Shown: positions 8,955 to 18,221, counted from the stretch's first letter. The stretch: DNA of 64,000 nt from Palsa-504 sp963800415 (GCA_963800415.1 CAWDBS010000063.1:4539-68538); one strand, 5' to 3'. Program-made: numbers and translations. Notes: generated by a model not told the origin, from the letters alone.

Positions 8955-9922
8955 CGTGTCCTCCTTTCCGGCCGCTCCGGTGAGGCGCCCAGGTGTGCCG
9001 CACGCGAGTCTCGATCGTAGTCTCAAGAGCGTGTGACGCGAGCACCGCCGGAAGTTGCAAGGGCCCCCACCAGACTGCCGCCGGATTGTGATACGCCTCC
9101 GATACGGCATCAAGGCCCGATCTGACCGCAGGGCAACGAGCACCGGTAGAAGGCGCCTGGTCAACGTACACGCGAATCGGCCCTTGACACCTTCCCTCCG
9201 GCGAATAGGTCGGCAGCGGCCGGTCCGATGGGGGGAGGGGCGACGCGTAAGGACCAGGCCAGCCGGAGCGGACGGCCGGTAGCAACCGAGTCCGCACGGC
9301 CGACAGCGCGCAGGAACCGGTGCCGGGCCTGGCGGCAGCGGACCGAGCAGCAGACCGCATCGCGCCGGCGCCGCTGGCGCGCCCGCCACCGGTTCTGCGT
9401 TGGGGACGCCCGCCCGGCACGGGCGCGCTGCTGCCGATCAGCTCCCGCAGATCATCACGCTCACCCGGCAAGTAGGCCGGGTGCTGCACGGGCCGTCTTC
9501 CTCGCCGCACGATTATCCAGCTCGCGGCCACCGCGTCTAGGGCGCTCCATACGGTCGCGTCGCATGCGATCGGCTTCGCCGACCCTAGACCCGGCGTCCA
9601 CTGACCTGGGATTTGGCGCCTGTCGAGGAAGATGGGTGACGAGCCGGCTACGGCGGAGGCGCAGACTCAAGGCATGGTGAAGTGCCCGGTTCGGGGCACG
9701 AGTGTTTCCGTCCGCCAGCGTAGGAGAACGAGACCACCATGTTGTGGGTGGCAAGCGAGCCGGTGACTCCCGTCAGCGTGACCAGGCCGACCTTGCGCAC
9801 TGCTGCCACGGGATTCAGGGACGGATGGCCCGTCCAGGGGCGGCTTTCGTCACTGTCACGGTCCGTGTCCGGAGAGTGAGTTGGCTATAGACCGAGCCGG
9901 GAACTGAATCGAGGTGGTTGCG
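8955..9922. other. Intergenic region, 0.97 kb
   Basis: Lies between the divergent hydrolase and ABC exporter genes, so it must hold both promoters. A 46-codon open frame at 9739-9879 has AGGAG 12 bases upstream, but I see no domain and give it low weight. The remainder has no coding signature that I can support. Confidence 0.45.
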
Positions 9923-10879
9923 ATGAGCGCGCTGAAAGTTTCACGGCAGAGGCATGAACGGACGGCGGACAAGAGCGATGGCCAGACCGCGATCTGGGCC
10001 CGCGGGCTGCGAAAACGGTACGCGGACGTGGAGGCGGTGCGCGGGATCAATCTGACTGTGCAGATGGGTGAGATCTTTGCGTTCCTGGGGCCTAACGGGG
10101 CAGGGAAGACCACGACGGTCGAGATGCTGGAGGGCTACCGGCGCCGTGACGCGGGCGAGGTCACGGTGCTCGGGGCGGACCCGGCTCACCCTTCGCTGGA
10201 CTGGCGGGCGCGCCTTGGCGTGGTGCTGCAGACCTCCAAAATGCCAGACGAGCTGACCGTGCGGGAACTGGTGGAACGCTACGCCGGGTTCTACCCGCAC
10301 CCGCGGGACATCGGCGAGACGATCGAGCTGGTCGGCCTGGCGGACAAGTGGAAGTCGCGGGCACGCAAACTGTCCGGCGGGCAGCTGCGCCGCCTGGATG
10401 TGGCACTGGCCATCGTCGGCGACCCGGACCTGATGTTCCTGGACGAGCCGACCGCCGGTTTTGACCCGGCGGCCCGGCGGCAAGCCTGGGCGCTGGTCGA
10501 GGGCCTGTGCGGGCTGGGCAAGACGGTCTTTTTGACCACGCACTACATGGACGAGGCCGAGGCGCTCGCCGACCGGGTGGCAGTGATCGCGAAGGGTTCC
10601 ATCGTCGCCGAGGGCACCCCCCAGACCCTGGGCGGCCGCGACACCGCGCCCGTGCAGATCCGCTTCGCCTACACTCCTGGGACGTCGCCACCGCTGCCTG
10701 CGGACCTGACCGTACAGACCGGTGACCGCCAGGTCACGATCCGCACCGCCGAGCCGGAGGCCACCCTGCGGGTGCTGCTGGACTGGGCCCGCGACCATCG
10801 GGTGAGCCTGCTCGGGCTGGACGTGCGGGCGCCCAGCCTCGAAGAGATCTACCTTCGCCTGACCGGAGGTGCATCATGA
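9923..10879 (+). CDS. ABC exporter ATP-binding protein (DrrA-like)
   Basis: A 318-residue ABC ATPase of the drug/lipid export (DrrA/CcmA) class. ATG 9923 follows GAGGTGG; a GTG nine bases earlier is possible. Walker A is GPNGAGKTT at 56-64, the signature is LSGGQLRRLD, Walker B is LMFLDEPTAGFDP, and the switch His is in FLTTHYMDE. The C-terminal 80 residues carry the extra domain of this class (ending SLEEIYLRLTG). It overlaps the permease gene by four bases (ATGA), so the two are co-translated. Confidence 0.95.
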   Translation: MSALKVSRQRHERTADKSDGQTAIWARGLRKRYADVEAVRGINLTVQMGEIFAFLGPNGAGKTTTVEMLEGYRRRDAGEVTVLGADPAHPSLDWRARLGVVLQTSKMPDELTVRELVERYAGFYPHPRDIGETIELVGLADKWKSRARKLSGGQLRRLDVALAIVGDPDLMFLDEPTAGFDPAARRQAWALVEGLCGLGKTVFLTTHYMDEAEALADRVAVIAKGSIVAEGTPQTLGGRDTAPVQIRFAYTPGTSPPLPADLTVQTGDRQVTIRTAEPEATLRVLLDWARDHRVSLLGLDVRAPSLEEIYLRLTGGAS

Positions 10880-11661
10880 GCACCGCGGCCATCTTGCGGG
10901 GCGAGGTCCGCTGCGCGCGGAAGGTGATGCTGCGCGACCCGATGGCGGTGTTTGTCACCGTCGTCCTGCCGCTGCTGTACCTGTTCATCTTCGCTACCAT
11001 GAACGGAAAGGGGACCATGCACATGCGCGGCCAGCCCGGCATCCTGAAGGTCTCGGCATACGTGGTGGCCTCGGTGATCGTGATCGGCGTGGTATCGGCG
11101 GCCTTCACGTACCTGGCCGCCCAACTGGTACACGACCGGGAGGACGGGATCCTCAAGCGGCTCCGCAGCGCCCCGGTGCGCACCAGCAACTTCCTGGCCG
11201 GGCCCGTCATCAATGGGACGGCCGCCTCGCTGACGCTGGCGGTCCTGGTGGCCGCCTTGGGCCGCCTCGGCTATACCGTGTCGCTGCCAGCCAGCCACCT
11301 GCTCGCCGCCGTCGTCACCGTGATCATCGGCGCGCTCGCGTTCTGCGCACTGGGATGCCTGGTCACCGTGGTCATCCGCAGCGCGACCGCGGCCATGCCG
11401 CTCCTGTTCGCGGTCACCCTCGCCTTGTTCTTCCTATCCGGCAACTTCTTCCTCACCGACTCAGCCCCCGCAGCCTGGCGCGCCGTGGCCAACGTGTTCC
11501 CGGTCCGGCACTTCTTGACGGCCATGCTCACCGCCTACAACCCGCACGCGACCGGCGCCGGGTTCGCGCCCCGCGACCTGGCGATCCTCGCGCTGTGGGG
11601 GCTGGCTAGCGCCATCGTTGCGGCACGCACCTTCCGGTGGACACCAGTACGCGCAGGGTAG
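10876..11661 (+). CDS. ABC-2 type transporter permease
   Basis: A 261-residue integral membrane protein with about six hydrophobic segments. The first is MAVFVTVVLPLLYLFIFATM, then VVASVIVIGVVSAAFTYLA. The cytoplasmic loop EDGILKRLRSAPV is the signature of ABC-2 permeases that couple to DrrA-like ATPases. It starts inside the ATPase stop codon. Together they form a two-gene exporter, probably for a hydrophobic compound or drug. The substrate is not predictable, and no biosynthetic genes adjoin. Confidence 0.93.
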   Translation: MSTAAILRGEVRCARKVMLRDPMAVFVTVVLPLLYLFIFATMNGKGTMHMRGQPGILKVSAYVVASVIVIGVVSAAFTYLAAQLVHDREDGILKRLRSAPVRTSNFLAGPVINGTAASLTLAVLVAALGRLGYTVSLPASHLLAAVVTVIIGALAFCALGCLVTVVIRSATAAMPLLFAVTLALFFLSGNFFLTDSAPAAWRAVANVFPVRHFLTAMLTAYNPHATGAGFAPRDLAILALWGLASAIVAARTFRWTPVRAG

Positions 11662-11934
11662 AACTCACCACCGCCACACGCTGAACTGGCCGGAGTGGAC
11701 CAAGCTGGGCCTGCGCCCGGAATAGTTATCGCACGCGGATCGCGCGTAAGGACCGGTAGCCGCACCCTTCAGGAGGGAATCAGGGAATGAATCGCGGAGT
11801 ACTCCGGTATCTCCAGCATCAGGGTCGGTCGCGGGAAGTTCGGGGAAGAGCTGACGGCCGACGGATTCGTCGCTCGCGGGCGGAGTCGTCAGGAGCCTGA
11901 GGCCCGGGAACCTCAACGTTCGCGCAGATCGCGG

Positions 11935-13581
11935 TCAGTGCTCGTAGAGGGTAAGCATGACCGCTCCGGCCAGCCATTGTTGGACTACGTGCATCCCGGC
12001 GAGCATCGTCATCTTCTCTTTATCCACTGGCGTGGCCGGGGCCGGGAAGTTGTTCGTGACTACCCACACGCGTTGGACGCCGGTGAACCGGCTCCTCAGC
12101 AGCCGGGGGCTCGTGATCTCGGTGCCGGTCAGGGTGGCGGAGGCGATTGCGGACTTGGCCAGGGCGATGTCGCGGAGCCGCTGGAAGGGCGCCGGGTATC
12201 CGGTGCCGAACACGCGCCGGTAGGCCGGGATGTAGAAGACCACGTCACCGGGCTGCTCGTGGGCTGCGACGATGGCCGACGCCAGCCGCAGGTTGTCTGT
12301 GCGATTGAAGGTCTGCCGGACTGCCCACAGCGGCTTGACCAACATGGCTGCCAGCCCGAGTATGACCAGCGCGGCGATCGCCGGCGGCATCCAGGCCACG
12401 CCCAGCCGGGCCAGGTGCGCGCTGGAGGCGAGCCTGATCAGCCCGACCAGGCCGACGGCGACCAGTATCGCCAGCGCGGGCAGGCAGAACTCGACATACC
12501 GCAGGTTATAGACCGGCTTGATGGACGACGCCGCGATCAACAACACGGACGGTACCGTCAGCCACGGCAGCGCCAGCGCCGCGGGGTTCAGCGGGCGCCA
12601 GTGGTCTGCGATGCATCCGGCCGTGATACCGCCGAGCGCGAGCAGGACGAACGGGCGTATCAATCCCGTAGACCCAGCGAAGGTACGGAAAAGCCAGGTG
12701 ATGGTGTGGTAGCCGGGTCGTGGCACCCACCCGATCTGCGCCTGCTCGCGCAGTGCGACCCGCAGCAGCGGGGCGAGCACGATCACTGCCGCTAGGGAAA
12801 CACTCAGCCACCGCAGCGGGATCCTGCCGACCCGGCGCCCGCTGCTCGCCTGGCCGCGGGCATCGGTCAGCAGCAGCGTCAGGCCGTGCGCGGTCAGGAT
12901 CAGCAGCCCGAACAGGTTGAACAAGCCGGTGAGCGCGACGGCCACCCCGTAGGCCGACCACCACCGCCACCGCCCGTCGGGATACGCCTGGAGCAGCAGG
13001 TAGCTGGCGATCGTGGCGAACATGGTCACGAATGCGTACGGCCTGGCCATCTGCGCGTAGTAGACCATCAGGGGCGCGGTCGCGAACACCATGCCGGACA
13101 GCAGCCCGGTCAGCGCCGGGATGCTGATCCGGCCGCCGTGTTCCGCGCCGGGGGCCCGCGCCAGTGCCGCCGCCCGGCGGCCGATCGCCGCCGTGAAGGC
13201 GGTGGCGATCACCATGGCGCACAGCGAAGGGAACCGCAGCGCCGTGTCCGAGGTGCCGACGGCGGCAGCGATGAAGTGGATGAGCACGTAGTAGGCGCCG
13301 TGCACGGCGTCCACCTGCCCGAGCAAGGCGAAGATCTGGCCGACCGGCCGCCCGATCGCGTCCTTGGTGACCGCCTCGTCCCGCCACAGCGGGGGTCTGG
13401 TGATCTCATACCCGCCGACCGCGAACGCCGTGGCCGCGGGAACGGCGATGACCGGCCAGCCACCCCACCTGCGTCTTTCCGAGCGCCCGGCGTGCGCGGT
13501 GAGCCGGGATCCCGGACCCTCTGCCGCTCCTGCCGCGGTCGTCGCGGCCCGGTCCTCAGATCCGATGTCCGTCTCCGCCAC
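11935..13581 (-). CDS. GT-C membrane glycosyltransferase (GT39/ArnT-like)
   Basis: A 548-residue polytopic membrane protein. I place the start at GTG 13581 (VAETDIGSED) because GGAAGGGA precedes it; the longer upstream frame overlaps the 13.7 kb repeat and lacks a binding site. After a cytoplasmic N-terminus and the first membrane segment comes RPPLWRDEAVTKD, the luminal Asp-Glu motif that coordinates the metal and lipid-phosphate sugar donor in GT-C enzymes. About 10-12 membrane segments follow, then a C-terminal soluble domain (DVVFYIPAYRRVFGTG). Such enzymes transfer mannose or arabinose from polyprenyl phosphate to proteins or cell-wall glycans. Confidence 0.85.
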   Translation of the reverse strand: MAETDIGSEDRAATTAAGAAEGPGSRLTAHAGRSERRRWGGWPVIAVPAATAFAVGGYEITRPPLWRDEAVTKDAIGRPVGQIFALLGQVDAVHGAYYVLIHFIAAAVGTSDTALRFPSLCAMVIATAFTAAIGRRAAALARAPGAEHGGRISIPALTGLLSGMVFATAPLMVYYAQMARPYAFVTMFATIASYLLLQAYPDGRWRWWSAYGVAVALTGLFNLFGLLILTAHGLTLLLTDARGQASSGRRVGRIPLRWLSVSLAAVIVLAPLLRVALREQAQIGWVPRPGYHTITWLFRTFAGSTGLIRPFVLLALGGITAGCIADHWRPLNPAALALPWLTVPSVLLIAASSIKPVYNLRYVEFCLPALAILVAVGLVGLIRLASSAHLARLGVAWMPPAIAALVILGLAAMLVKPLWAVRQTFNRTDNLRLASAIVAAHEQPGDVVFYIPAYRRVFGTGYPAPFQRLRDIALAKSAIASATLTGTEITSPRLLRSRFTGVQRVWVVTNNFPAPATPVDKEKMTMLAGMHVVQQWLAGAVMLTLYEH

Positions 13582-13716
13582 GGCTGTCCCTTCCCGGGAG
13601 CCAACTCCAGACCAGAGGGGCACTCCGGCCGTCAGATTATCCAAAGGCCGCATCCTCCGGCCGCCCACTCGGCAAAGTTTGGGACGGTGGAGACACGCAA
13701 CTCGGGGACCAGACCT

Positions 13717-13735
13717 TGTGCACGGATTTGTGCAC
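13717..13735 (+). repeat. 19-bp doublet motif, copy B (TGTGCAC-GGATT-TGTGCAC)
   Basis: Same pattern as the sites at 4822, 16392 and 61466, here with two perfect TGTGCAC arms. It is followed by AGACTGAGACGAGGGAGACG, which resembles the sequence after copy D at 61495-61515. No tRNA fragment is adjacent. It lies just upstream of the N-truncated phosphotransferase. Confidence 0.5.
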
Positions 13736-13839
13736 GGGACCCGGCGGGACAGACTGAGACGAGGGAGACGCCGAAGACCCAGGGCGACTTTGCGCAGCAA
13801 GCCTGCCGAGGTCAGGGTGGTAACTGGAGACTGCCCGGG

Positions 13840-14505
13840 ATGTCACCGGCTGCTGCGACCGATGGGCCATGGTCGCCCGCAGTACACGAGTACCTGTGCC
13901 ACCTGGAGGCAGCCGGGTTCGAAGGGGCACCGCGAGTGCTGGGTATTGAAGGTGACCGGGAAGTGCTGACCTTCATCGACGGCGACGTCGCGGCCGACCC
14001 GCAGTGGCAGCCCGGGCACGGCAACCGGCTACCGCCCTACGCGAGGACTGAGCTGGCCCTGCGAGGCGCGGCCGAGCTGATACGCAAGCTGCACCAGGCG
14101 GCCGAAGGCTTCCGGCCATCCATTACCAGCTACCGTTTCCACCCGTATCCGCCGAAGGCCGGGGAGATCGTTTCCCACGGCGACCTCGGCCCCTGGAACA
14201 CCGTCTACCGGCATGGGATAACGGTGGCCTTCATCGACTGGGACGCCGCCCAGCCCGTGGACCCGCTGGCCGATCTCGCCTCAGCGGCTTGGGCCTTCGT
14301 GCCGCTGGCCCCTGCTGAGCAGCTCGCCGAAGCAGGATTCGATCCCCTTCCTGACCTGCCTGCCCGGCTGCGCCTGTTCCTGGACGCCTATGGCCTAACC
14401 GACCGCAAGGCGATCATGGCCGTGCTCCAGAGCTGCACGCTTGACGAACCGGAGCCGCTGCGCTGGTTCCAGGGCATCTCGGCAGACCTCGCTCGCGCAC
14501 TCTGA
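13840..14505 (+). CDS. APH-family phosphotransferase, N-terminally short
   Basis: A 221-residue protein of the aminoglycoside/choline phosphotransferase fold. The Brenner motif is ISHGDLGPWN-like (VSHGDLGPWNTVY), and the metal motif is VAFIDWDAAQPVDPLADLA. The visible protein begins at the GPWSPAVHEYLCHLEAAGF segment. Family members usually have 25-40 residues before this, holding the first strands of the nucleotide-binding lobe. That part is missing or replaced by sequence continuous with the repeat at 13717, so the gene is probably truncated. GGAG lies nine bases before ATG 13840. It may be inactive. Confidence 0.75.
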   Translation: MSPAAATDGPWSPAVHEYLCHLEAAGFEGAPRVLGIEGDREVLTFIDGDVAADPQWQPGHGNRLPPYARTELALRGAAELIRKLHQAAEGFRPSITSYRFHPYPPKAGEIVSHGDLGPWNTVYRHGITVAFIDWDAAQPVDPLADLASAAWAFVPLAPAEQLAEAGFDPLPDLPARLRLFLDAYGLTDRKAIMAVLQSCTLDEPEPLRWFQGISADLARAL

Positions 14506-14904
14506 CGACGGCCGGCATGCAAGCGGAAGGTGCAAAGGCCCGGCCCGGCGTAAGGTGCCCGGCGCATCCGGTGCATTCGGCCCAGAACGACGGACAAGCG
14601 CCGCGTGAGGCCTCAGTCGGCGTGCCCGTTACGTGCCCGATCGGCCGGTCAACGCCGGGAACTCACGGTCACTCCCGGACAGTTCGGCCGTGCCACGAAC
14701 GTGCCACACATCGGGAGCTTCCGCGGTCAATGACGGCAACTCACGGGCACAGTGCGCCGCCCACCAGCCATACGTCGGTCCTGTTCAACCCCCGTTCGGG
14801 TTACCGATCTTCCGAGCTGGTCATCTGACGGACGTCGGGTATGAATCCTGCACGGCGCCATGTTCTTAAGCAGCGACGACACCGACACGGGTGAGGAGCG
14901 CGGC
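14506..14904. other. Intergenic region carrying a long dispersed repeat
   Basis: No gene recognised. It contains the 62-bp repeat at 14621-14682 that recurs at 58042-58103, plus further GTGCCC/GTGCCAC words (14690-14710, 14748). Confidence 0.5.
14621..14682 (+). repeat. 62-bp dispersed direct repeat, copy 1
   Basis: Begins CGTGCCCGTTACGTGCCCGA and ends ACTCACGGTCACTCCCGGAC + AG. The copy at 58042-58103 differs at about five positions. Shorter, degenerate versions begin at 52838 and near 53380. Each contains two CGTGCCCG words four bases apart. All are on the same strand. Confidence 0.7.
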
Positions 14905-15378
14905 ATGAACAAGATCACGGATACCGGTGAGCCCGCCACCGAGCTCGAACGGCTGATCACGGAACTGTCGGAATCTGGACTGCTCGTCTTCGTCTTCGGC
15001 GTCGGCTGGTGGACCGCGCACCTCACCGGAGCGACCAGGCCGCTGTTTCGCGGACCGGCCGACCGGCGGTGGTGGCACGTCGAACTCGGCGACGACGCGG
15101 CGAGCTGGATAATGGACGTGCGGGTCGATGAGATCACCGGGGTCCGGTTCGTGCGCGAGCCCTACCCGTTCCCGTCTTTCTCCGGGCGGGAGTCCCTGAC
15201 GGTGCAATTCCTGGGGCCAGGCGGGGACACCGTGCTCTCCTGCTATGTGCACGAGCTGTACGACGGCCAGCGGATGCGCCCGGAGAAGCTGGCGGCCTGG
15301 CGGGCACTACGCGAGCGCTACGGCAACCGCGACGAGTCCAGGGTGGATCGAGGCACCCTGTTGGCCCCCGCTGCCTGA
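14905..15378 (+). CDS. HutX/ChuX-like haem-utilisation domain protein (tentative)
   Basis: A 157-residue cytosolic protein. ATG 14905 follows GAGGAG at six bases. The order of elements resembles HutX/ChuX: a segment WWHVELGDDAASWIMDVRVD, then TGVRFVREPYPFPSFSGRESL, then LTVQFLGPGGDTVLSCYVHE, and an ending RMRPEKLAAWRALRERYG. In those proteins this is where haem-iron carriers have the FxGRESxxLQFF region. The expected haem-ligand His residues are not obvious, and no haem transport genes are nearby. The call rests on pattern memory and needs a profile search. Confidence 0.45.
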   Translation: MNKITDTGEPATELERLITELSESGLLVFVFGVGWWTAHLTGATRPLFRGPADRRWWHVELGDDAASWIMDVRVDEITGVRFVREPYPFPSFSGRESLTVQFLGPGGDTVLSCYVHELYDGQRMRPEKLAAWRALRERYGNRDESRVDRGTLLAPAA

Positions 15379-15561
15379 ACCATTGTGACCTGGGCTGAGC
15401 TGACAGCAGCGGTGACAGAAACAGCAGCGACCGACGGCAAGCAACAGCGGTCGGCGACTGCGCGGAACTCTCGCACATCGCGCGGCAACTTTGGATATGT
15501 CCGGCCTGTGACGAAACTTGGGGTCCCCAGCCACGCGGCCGCCGGTGACATGCGTCAAGGG

Positions 15562-16306
15562 TCAGGCGGCCTGGCCCTGGGTTGTGCCGGGCGGGGTGCC
15601 CGGGCCTGGCGGCGGGCTGTCGTCACCGGGTGCGGCCAGGGTGACCTGGTAGCCGAGGCGGGCCAGGGCGTGCTGGTGGTAGCGGACCAGGTGCTCACGG
15701 TTGCGCTGGTCGCGCTGCTCGTAGTAGTCGGTGCCGGCGTCGGTGTAGTCGCCGTCGTAGCGCATGACGGCCTAGGCGATGCACAGCAGGGTGCGGGCGA
15801 CGGCGACGGCGGCCTTCTTCTCGTTGCCCTTGCCGAACCGGCGGGCCAGGCGGCGGAACCGGGCGCCGGGGCGGGTGGCGGTGCGCCAGGTGGCCCAGGC
15901 TGCTCCGGCCATGGCGGTGCGCAGGTGCACGTCGCCCTTGCGGGTAGGGGCCTTCTTGCGCCTGCCGGCGGACTCGTTGTCACCGGGCGCCAGCCCGGCC
16001 CAGGTGGCCAGCCGGGCTGCGCGCGGCGAAGGGCGCGGCCGCCTCGGCGACCAGCGTGTCCCAGCTCGGCGATCTGGGCGGTCAGGTGGTCGTAGGCGTC
16101 CAGGTGCAGCCGGCGCATCTGCGCGTGGTCGGCGGTGAACCGGCCGTCGCAGGCCATTTGCAGCTCCTCGGTCTTGCGGCGCAGCTTGCCCAGGGCCAGA
16201 TCGGCCAGCCGGCCCGGGTCGCGCTCCCCGGCGATCAGCGCATCGATCATCGCCCGCCCGGACTTGCCCAGCAGCTCCGCCGCCACCGAGTCGATCTTTG
16301 ATCCCG
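15562..16306 (-). pseudogene. IS110-family transposase, C-terminal remnant
   Basis: Read leftward, the first 90 codons give SKIDSVAAELLGKSGRAMID, ALIAGERDPGRLADLA and so on, the middle-to-C-terminal region of IS110 transposases. Then the frame is lost. In another frame GLAPGDNESAGRRKKAPTRKGDVHL, AGAAWATWRT and FRRLARRFGKGNEKKAAVAVAR continue the same protein. A TAG interrupts before MRYDGDYTDAGTDYYEQRD, which ends the family. So there are at least one frameshift and one nonsense mutation, and the N-terminal DEDD half is missing. The break lies inside the tRNA fragment at 16313. Confidence 0.85.
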
Positions 16307-16312
16307 GCGCCC

Positions 16313-16342
16313 TCGCGGGTTCAAATCCCGCCCCCGCTACCA
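16313..16342 (+). repeat. tRNA 3'-end fragment, att-like copy 2 (truncated)
   Basis: TCGCGGGTTCAAATCCCGCC through CCGCTACCA: the T-arm, acceptor 3' strand and CCA, matching copy 1. The match continues into the downstream AAGGCCAGA and CGAACAGAGAA of copy 1. The anticodon part has been replaced by the IS110 remnant, which abuts at about 16306-16312. The downstream hairpin is degraded, so this copy is older or unselected. Confidence 0.8.
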
Positions 16343-16391
16343 AGGCCAGATGCCCTTTATCGAACAGAGAATTGACCTCTCGCATGTAGTT

Positions 16392-16410
16392 TGCTAACGG
16401 ATTTGTGCAC
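16392..16410 (+). repeat. 19-bp doublet motif, copy C (TGCTAAC-GGATT-TGTGCAC)
   Basis: Lies 50 bases after tRNA fragment copy 2, the same spacing as copy A after tRNA fragment copy 1. It is followed by CGGGCTCCGCGG, similar to GCCGCGG after copy A. Confidence 0.5.
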
Positions 16411-16463
16411 CGGGCTCCGCGGTCCTCGCCCATGGGTCCTGCCAGTCCGAGCGTTCCGTGCCT

Positions 16464-16609
16464 GGCGAACGCGCGCCGAGTGGCTGCGCGAGGGCCGGCT
16501 GATCTCGCGCGAAGACATCTTCGAAGGTGGCGTTCGCGCCTTCCGGGACGTCCTGCCCAAGCTCCTTGCTGGCGAGAACATCGGCAAGCTGATACTCGCC
16601 GTGCCGTGA
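16464..16609 (+). pseudogene. NADP-dependent oxidoreductase, C-terminal remnant
   Basis: The last ~48 codons read WLREGRLISREDIFEGGVRA, FRDVLPKLLAGENIGKLILAVP. This is the C-terminal end of medium-chain NADP-dependent oxidoreductases of the leukotriene-B4 dehydrogenase/CurA group. No nucleotide-binding domain or upstream part is present; the sequence before it belongs to the tRNA/doublet-motif junction. Integration or deletion at that junction removed the rest. Confidence 0.72.
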
Positions 16610-16863
16610 AGCCACGGTGCCGGGCAGTTGGGCGAGCCCGGCCGTGGCGTACCGGATGCCCGGGTGGACTGGAAGATCGACTCCGGTGTCGGCCGGACTG
16701 CTCTCAGCCTGAAGCTTCATAGAAGAGGTCACTGCCCGCCACAAGAGTTTCTCCAGCGATCTGATGAGATTTGTGGACTTCGGCGATGTGTGGCGCCAGG
16801 GTGAATATCAGGACCAGCCCCGGTGGCACAGGCCGCTGACATCAAAGGAGAGGAGCCGGCATC

Positions 16864-17487
16864 GTGGACGAGAAGCTCGAGGTGGTCGTCATCCCCGTCT
16901 CGGATGTCGACCGTGCGAAGAAGTTCTACGGAAGCCTCGGCTGGAGGCTCGACGCCGACCGCGCCGCCGGTGGCAACTTCCGCATCGTCCAGCTCACGCC
17001 TCCGGGCTCCGAGTGCTCGATCCAATTCGGCACGGGCATCACCTCGGCCGCACCCGGCTCTGCCCAGGACCTGTACCTGATCGTCTCCGACATCGGGGCT
17101 GCGCGCGACGAGCTCGTAGCCCGCGGTGTCGAGGCCAGCGAGGTGTTCCACGAAGGAGCGCCAGGCGCTCGGTTCCATCACGACGGAGCGAATGGTCGCG
17201 TCAGCGGCCCGGCGCCCGATGATGCCAGCTACGGCTCGTTCGTCTCGTTCAGCGACCCCGACGGCAACAGCTGGCTGTTCCAGGAAGTCACGACCCGGCT
17301 TCCCGGGCGCGTCGACCATGCCGCGACTTCGTTCGCCTCCGTAAGCGACCTGGCGGACGCGATGCGGCGCGCGTCGGCCGCCCATGGCGAGCACGAGAAG
17401 CGCACCGGCGAGGCAGACGAAAACTGGCCGGACTGGTATGCCCAGTACATGGCGGCGGAGCAGGCCGGGACGGAGCTGCCGACGTAA
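16864..17487 (+). CDS. VOC (glyoxalase/bleomycin-resistance fold) family protein
   Basis: A 207-residue protein with GTG start at 16864 behind GGAGAGGAG. The first VOC half-module is LEVVVIPVSDVDRAKKFY, with SLGWRLDAD. The second reads LYLIVSDIGAARDELVARGV and ends YGSFVSFSDPDGNSWLFQEV, where the family places a metal-ligand Glu. About 70 extra C-terminal residues (AMRRASAAHGEHEKRTGEAD, NWPDWYAQYM) form a polar helix-rich tail common in actinobacterial members. Substrate unknown. It is the first gene of the oxidoreductase-rich run up to 21 kb. Confidence 0.88.
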   Translation: MDEKLEVVVIPVSDVDRAKKFYGSLGWRLDADRAAGGNFRIVQLTPPGSECSIQFGTGITSAAPGSAQDLYLIVSDIGAARDELVARGVEASEVFHEGAPGARFHHDGANGRVSGPAPDDASYGSFVSFSDPDGNSWLFQEVTTRLPGRVDHAATSFASVSDLADAMRRASAAHGEHEKRTGEADENWPDWYAQYMAAEQAGTELPT

Positions 17488-17555
17488 CCGACGACGACGT
17501 GATCGTCATCGGGCCGGGACGGGCTCGGTCTCACTAGCAACCGACGGAAGTAACG

Positions 17556-18190
17556 ATGCGCTCGAGTAGGGATTATGACGTGATCGTTCTGGGCGGCGGG
17601 GCGCCGGGCGAGCACTGCGCGGCGGCGCTGGCGGCACGCGGGCTGCGTGTCGCGGTCGTGGAGCGCGAGCTGGTCGGCGCTGGCCCCGGCGTGGTCGACG
17701 TCGACGGCGTCCGACACACCGCGGAACACGTCGTCGTCGCGACCGGCTCCGATCCGGTCGTGCCGCCGATCCCGGGACTGCGTGAGCTCGAGGGCGTCTG
17801 GGGCACCCGCGAGGCGACCAGCATGAAAGCCGTCCCGCGCCGCCTGCTGGTGCTGGGCGGCGGGTCCGCCGGCGTCGAGCTTGCGCAGATCGTGCGGCGT
17901 CTGGGCGGCGAGGCGGTGCTCATCGAGGGCGCCGACCGCGTGCTTCCCCGCGAGCCAGCGCCGCTGGGCAAGGCGCTCAGCGAGGCCTGCGCCGGGACGG
18001 AATCGAGCTGATGCTCGGGATGCACGCCACCGCCGCGCGGCGGGACGGTGACGAGTACGTCCTGCAATTCGACGGCGGCATGGACCTGCGGGGCGACCGG
18101 CTGCTCGTGGCAACCGGCCGGCGCCCGCGCGTAGAGGGGATCGGCCTGGAGACGGTCGGCGTCCAGGCCGGCCCCGCCTGCGACCGGTGA
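17556..18190 (+). pseudogene. Dihydrolipoamide dehydrogenase/mercuric reductase-like flavoprotein with internal deletion and frameshift
   Basis: The N-terminus DYDVIVLGGGAPGEHCAAAL is the FAD dinucleotide fold. After VVERELVG the protein jumps to PGVVDVDGVRHTAEHVVVAT, skipping the redox-active Cys-X4-Cys helix and about 80 residues. The NAD fold (LLVLGGGSAGVELAQIVRRLG) follows. At about 17990 the frame breaks: one frame ends ACAGTESS, while the adjacent one continues RRDGIELMLGMHA to a stop at 18190. The C-terminal dimer domain is also absent. The product cannot perform disulfide chemistry. Confidence 0.82.
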
Positions 18191-18221
18191 TCGGTCGTCG
18201 GCCCCCCAACGGAGGACTCTC

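Noticed and set aside
8955..9389. N-terminal extension of the hydrolase to a 392-residue protein
   Set aside because: The extension is low-complexity Arg/Pro-rich, and an ideal AAAGGAGG precedes the internal ATG 8954.
12886..13839. Long + strand frame upstream of the phosphotransferase
   Set aside because: It is antisense to the membrane glycosyltransferase and has shadow-type Arg/Gly/Pro composition.
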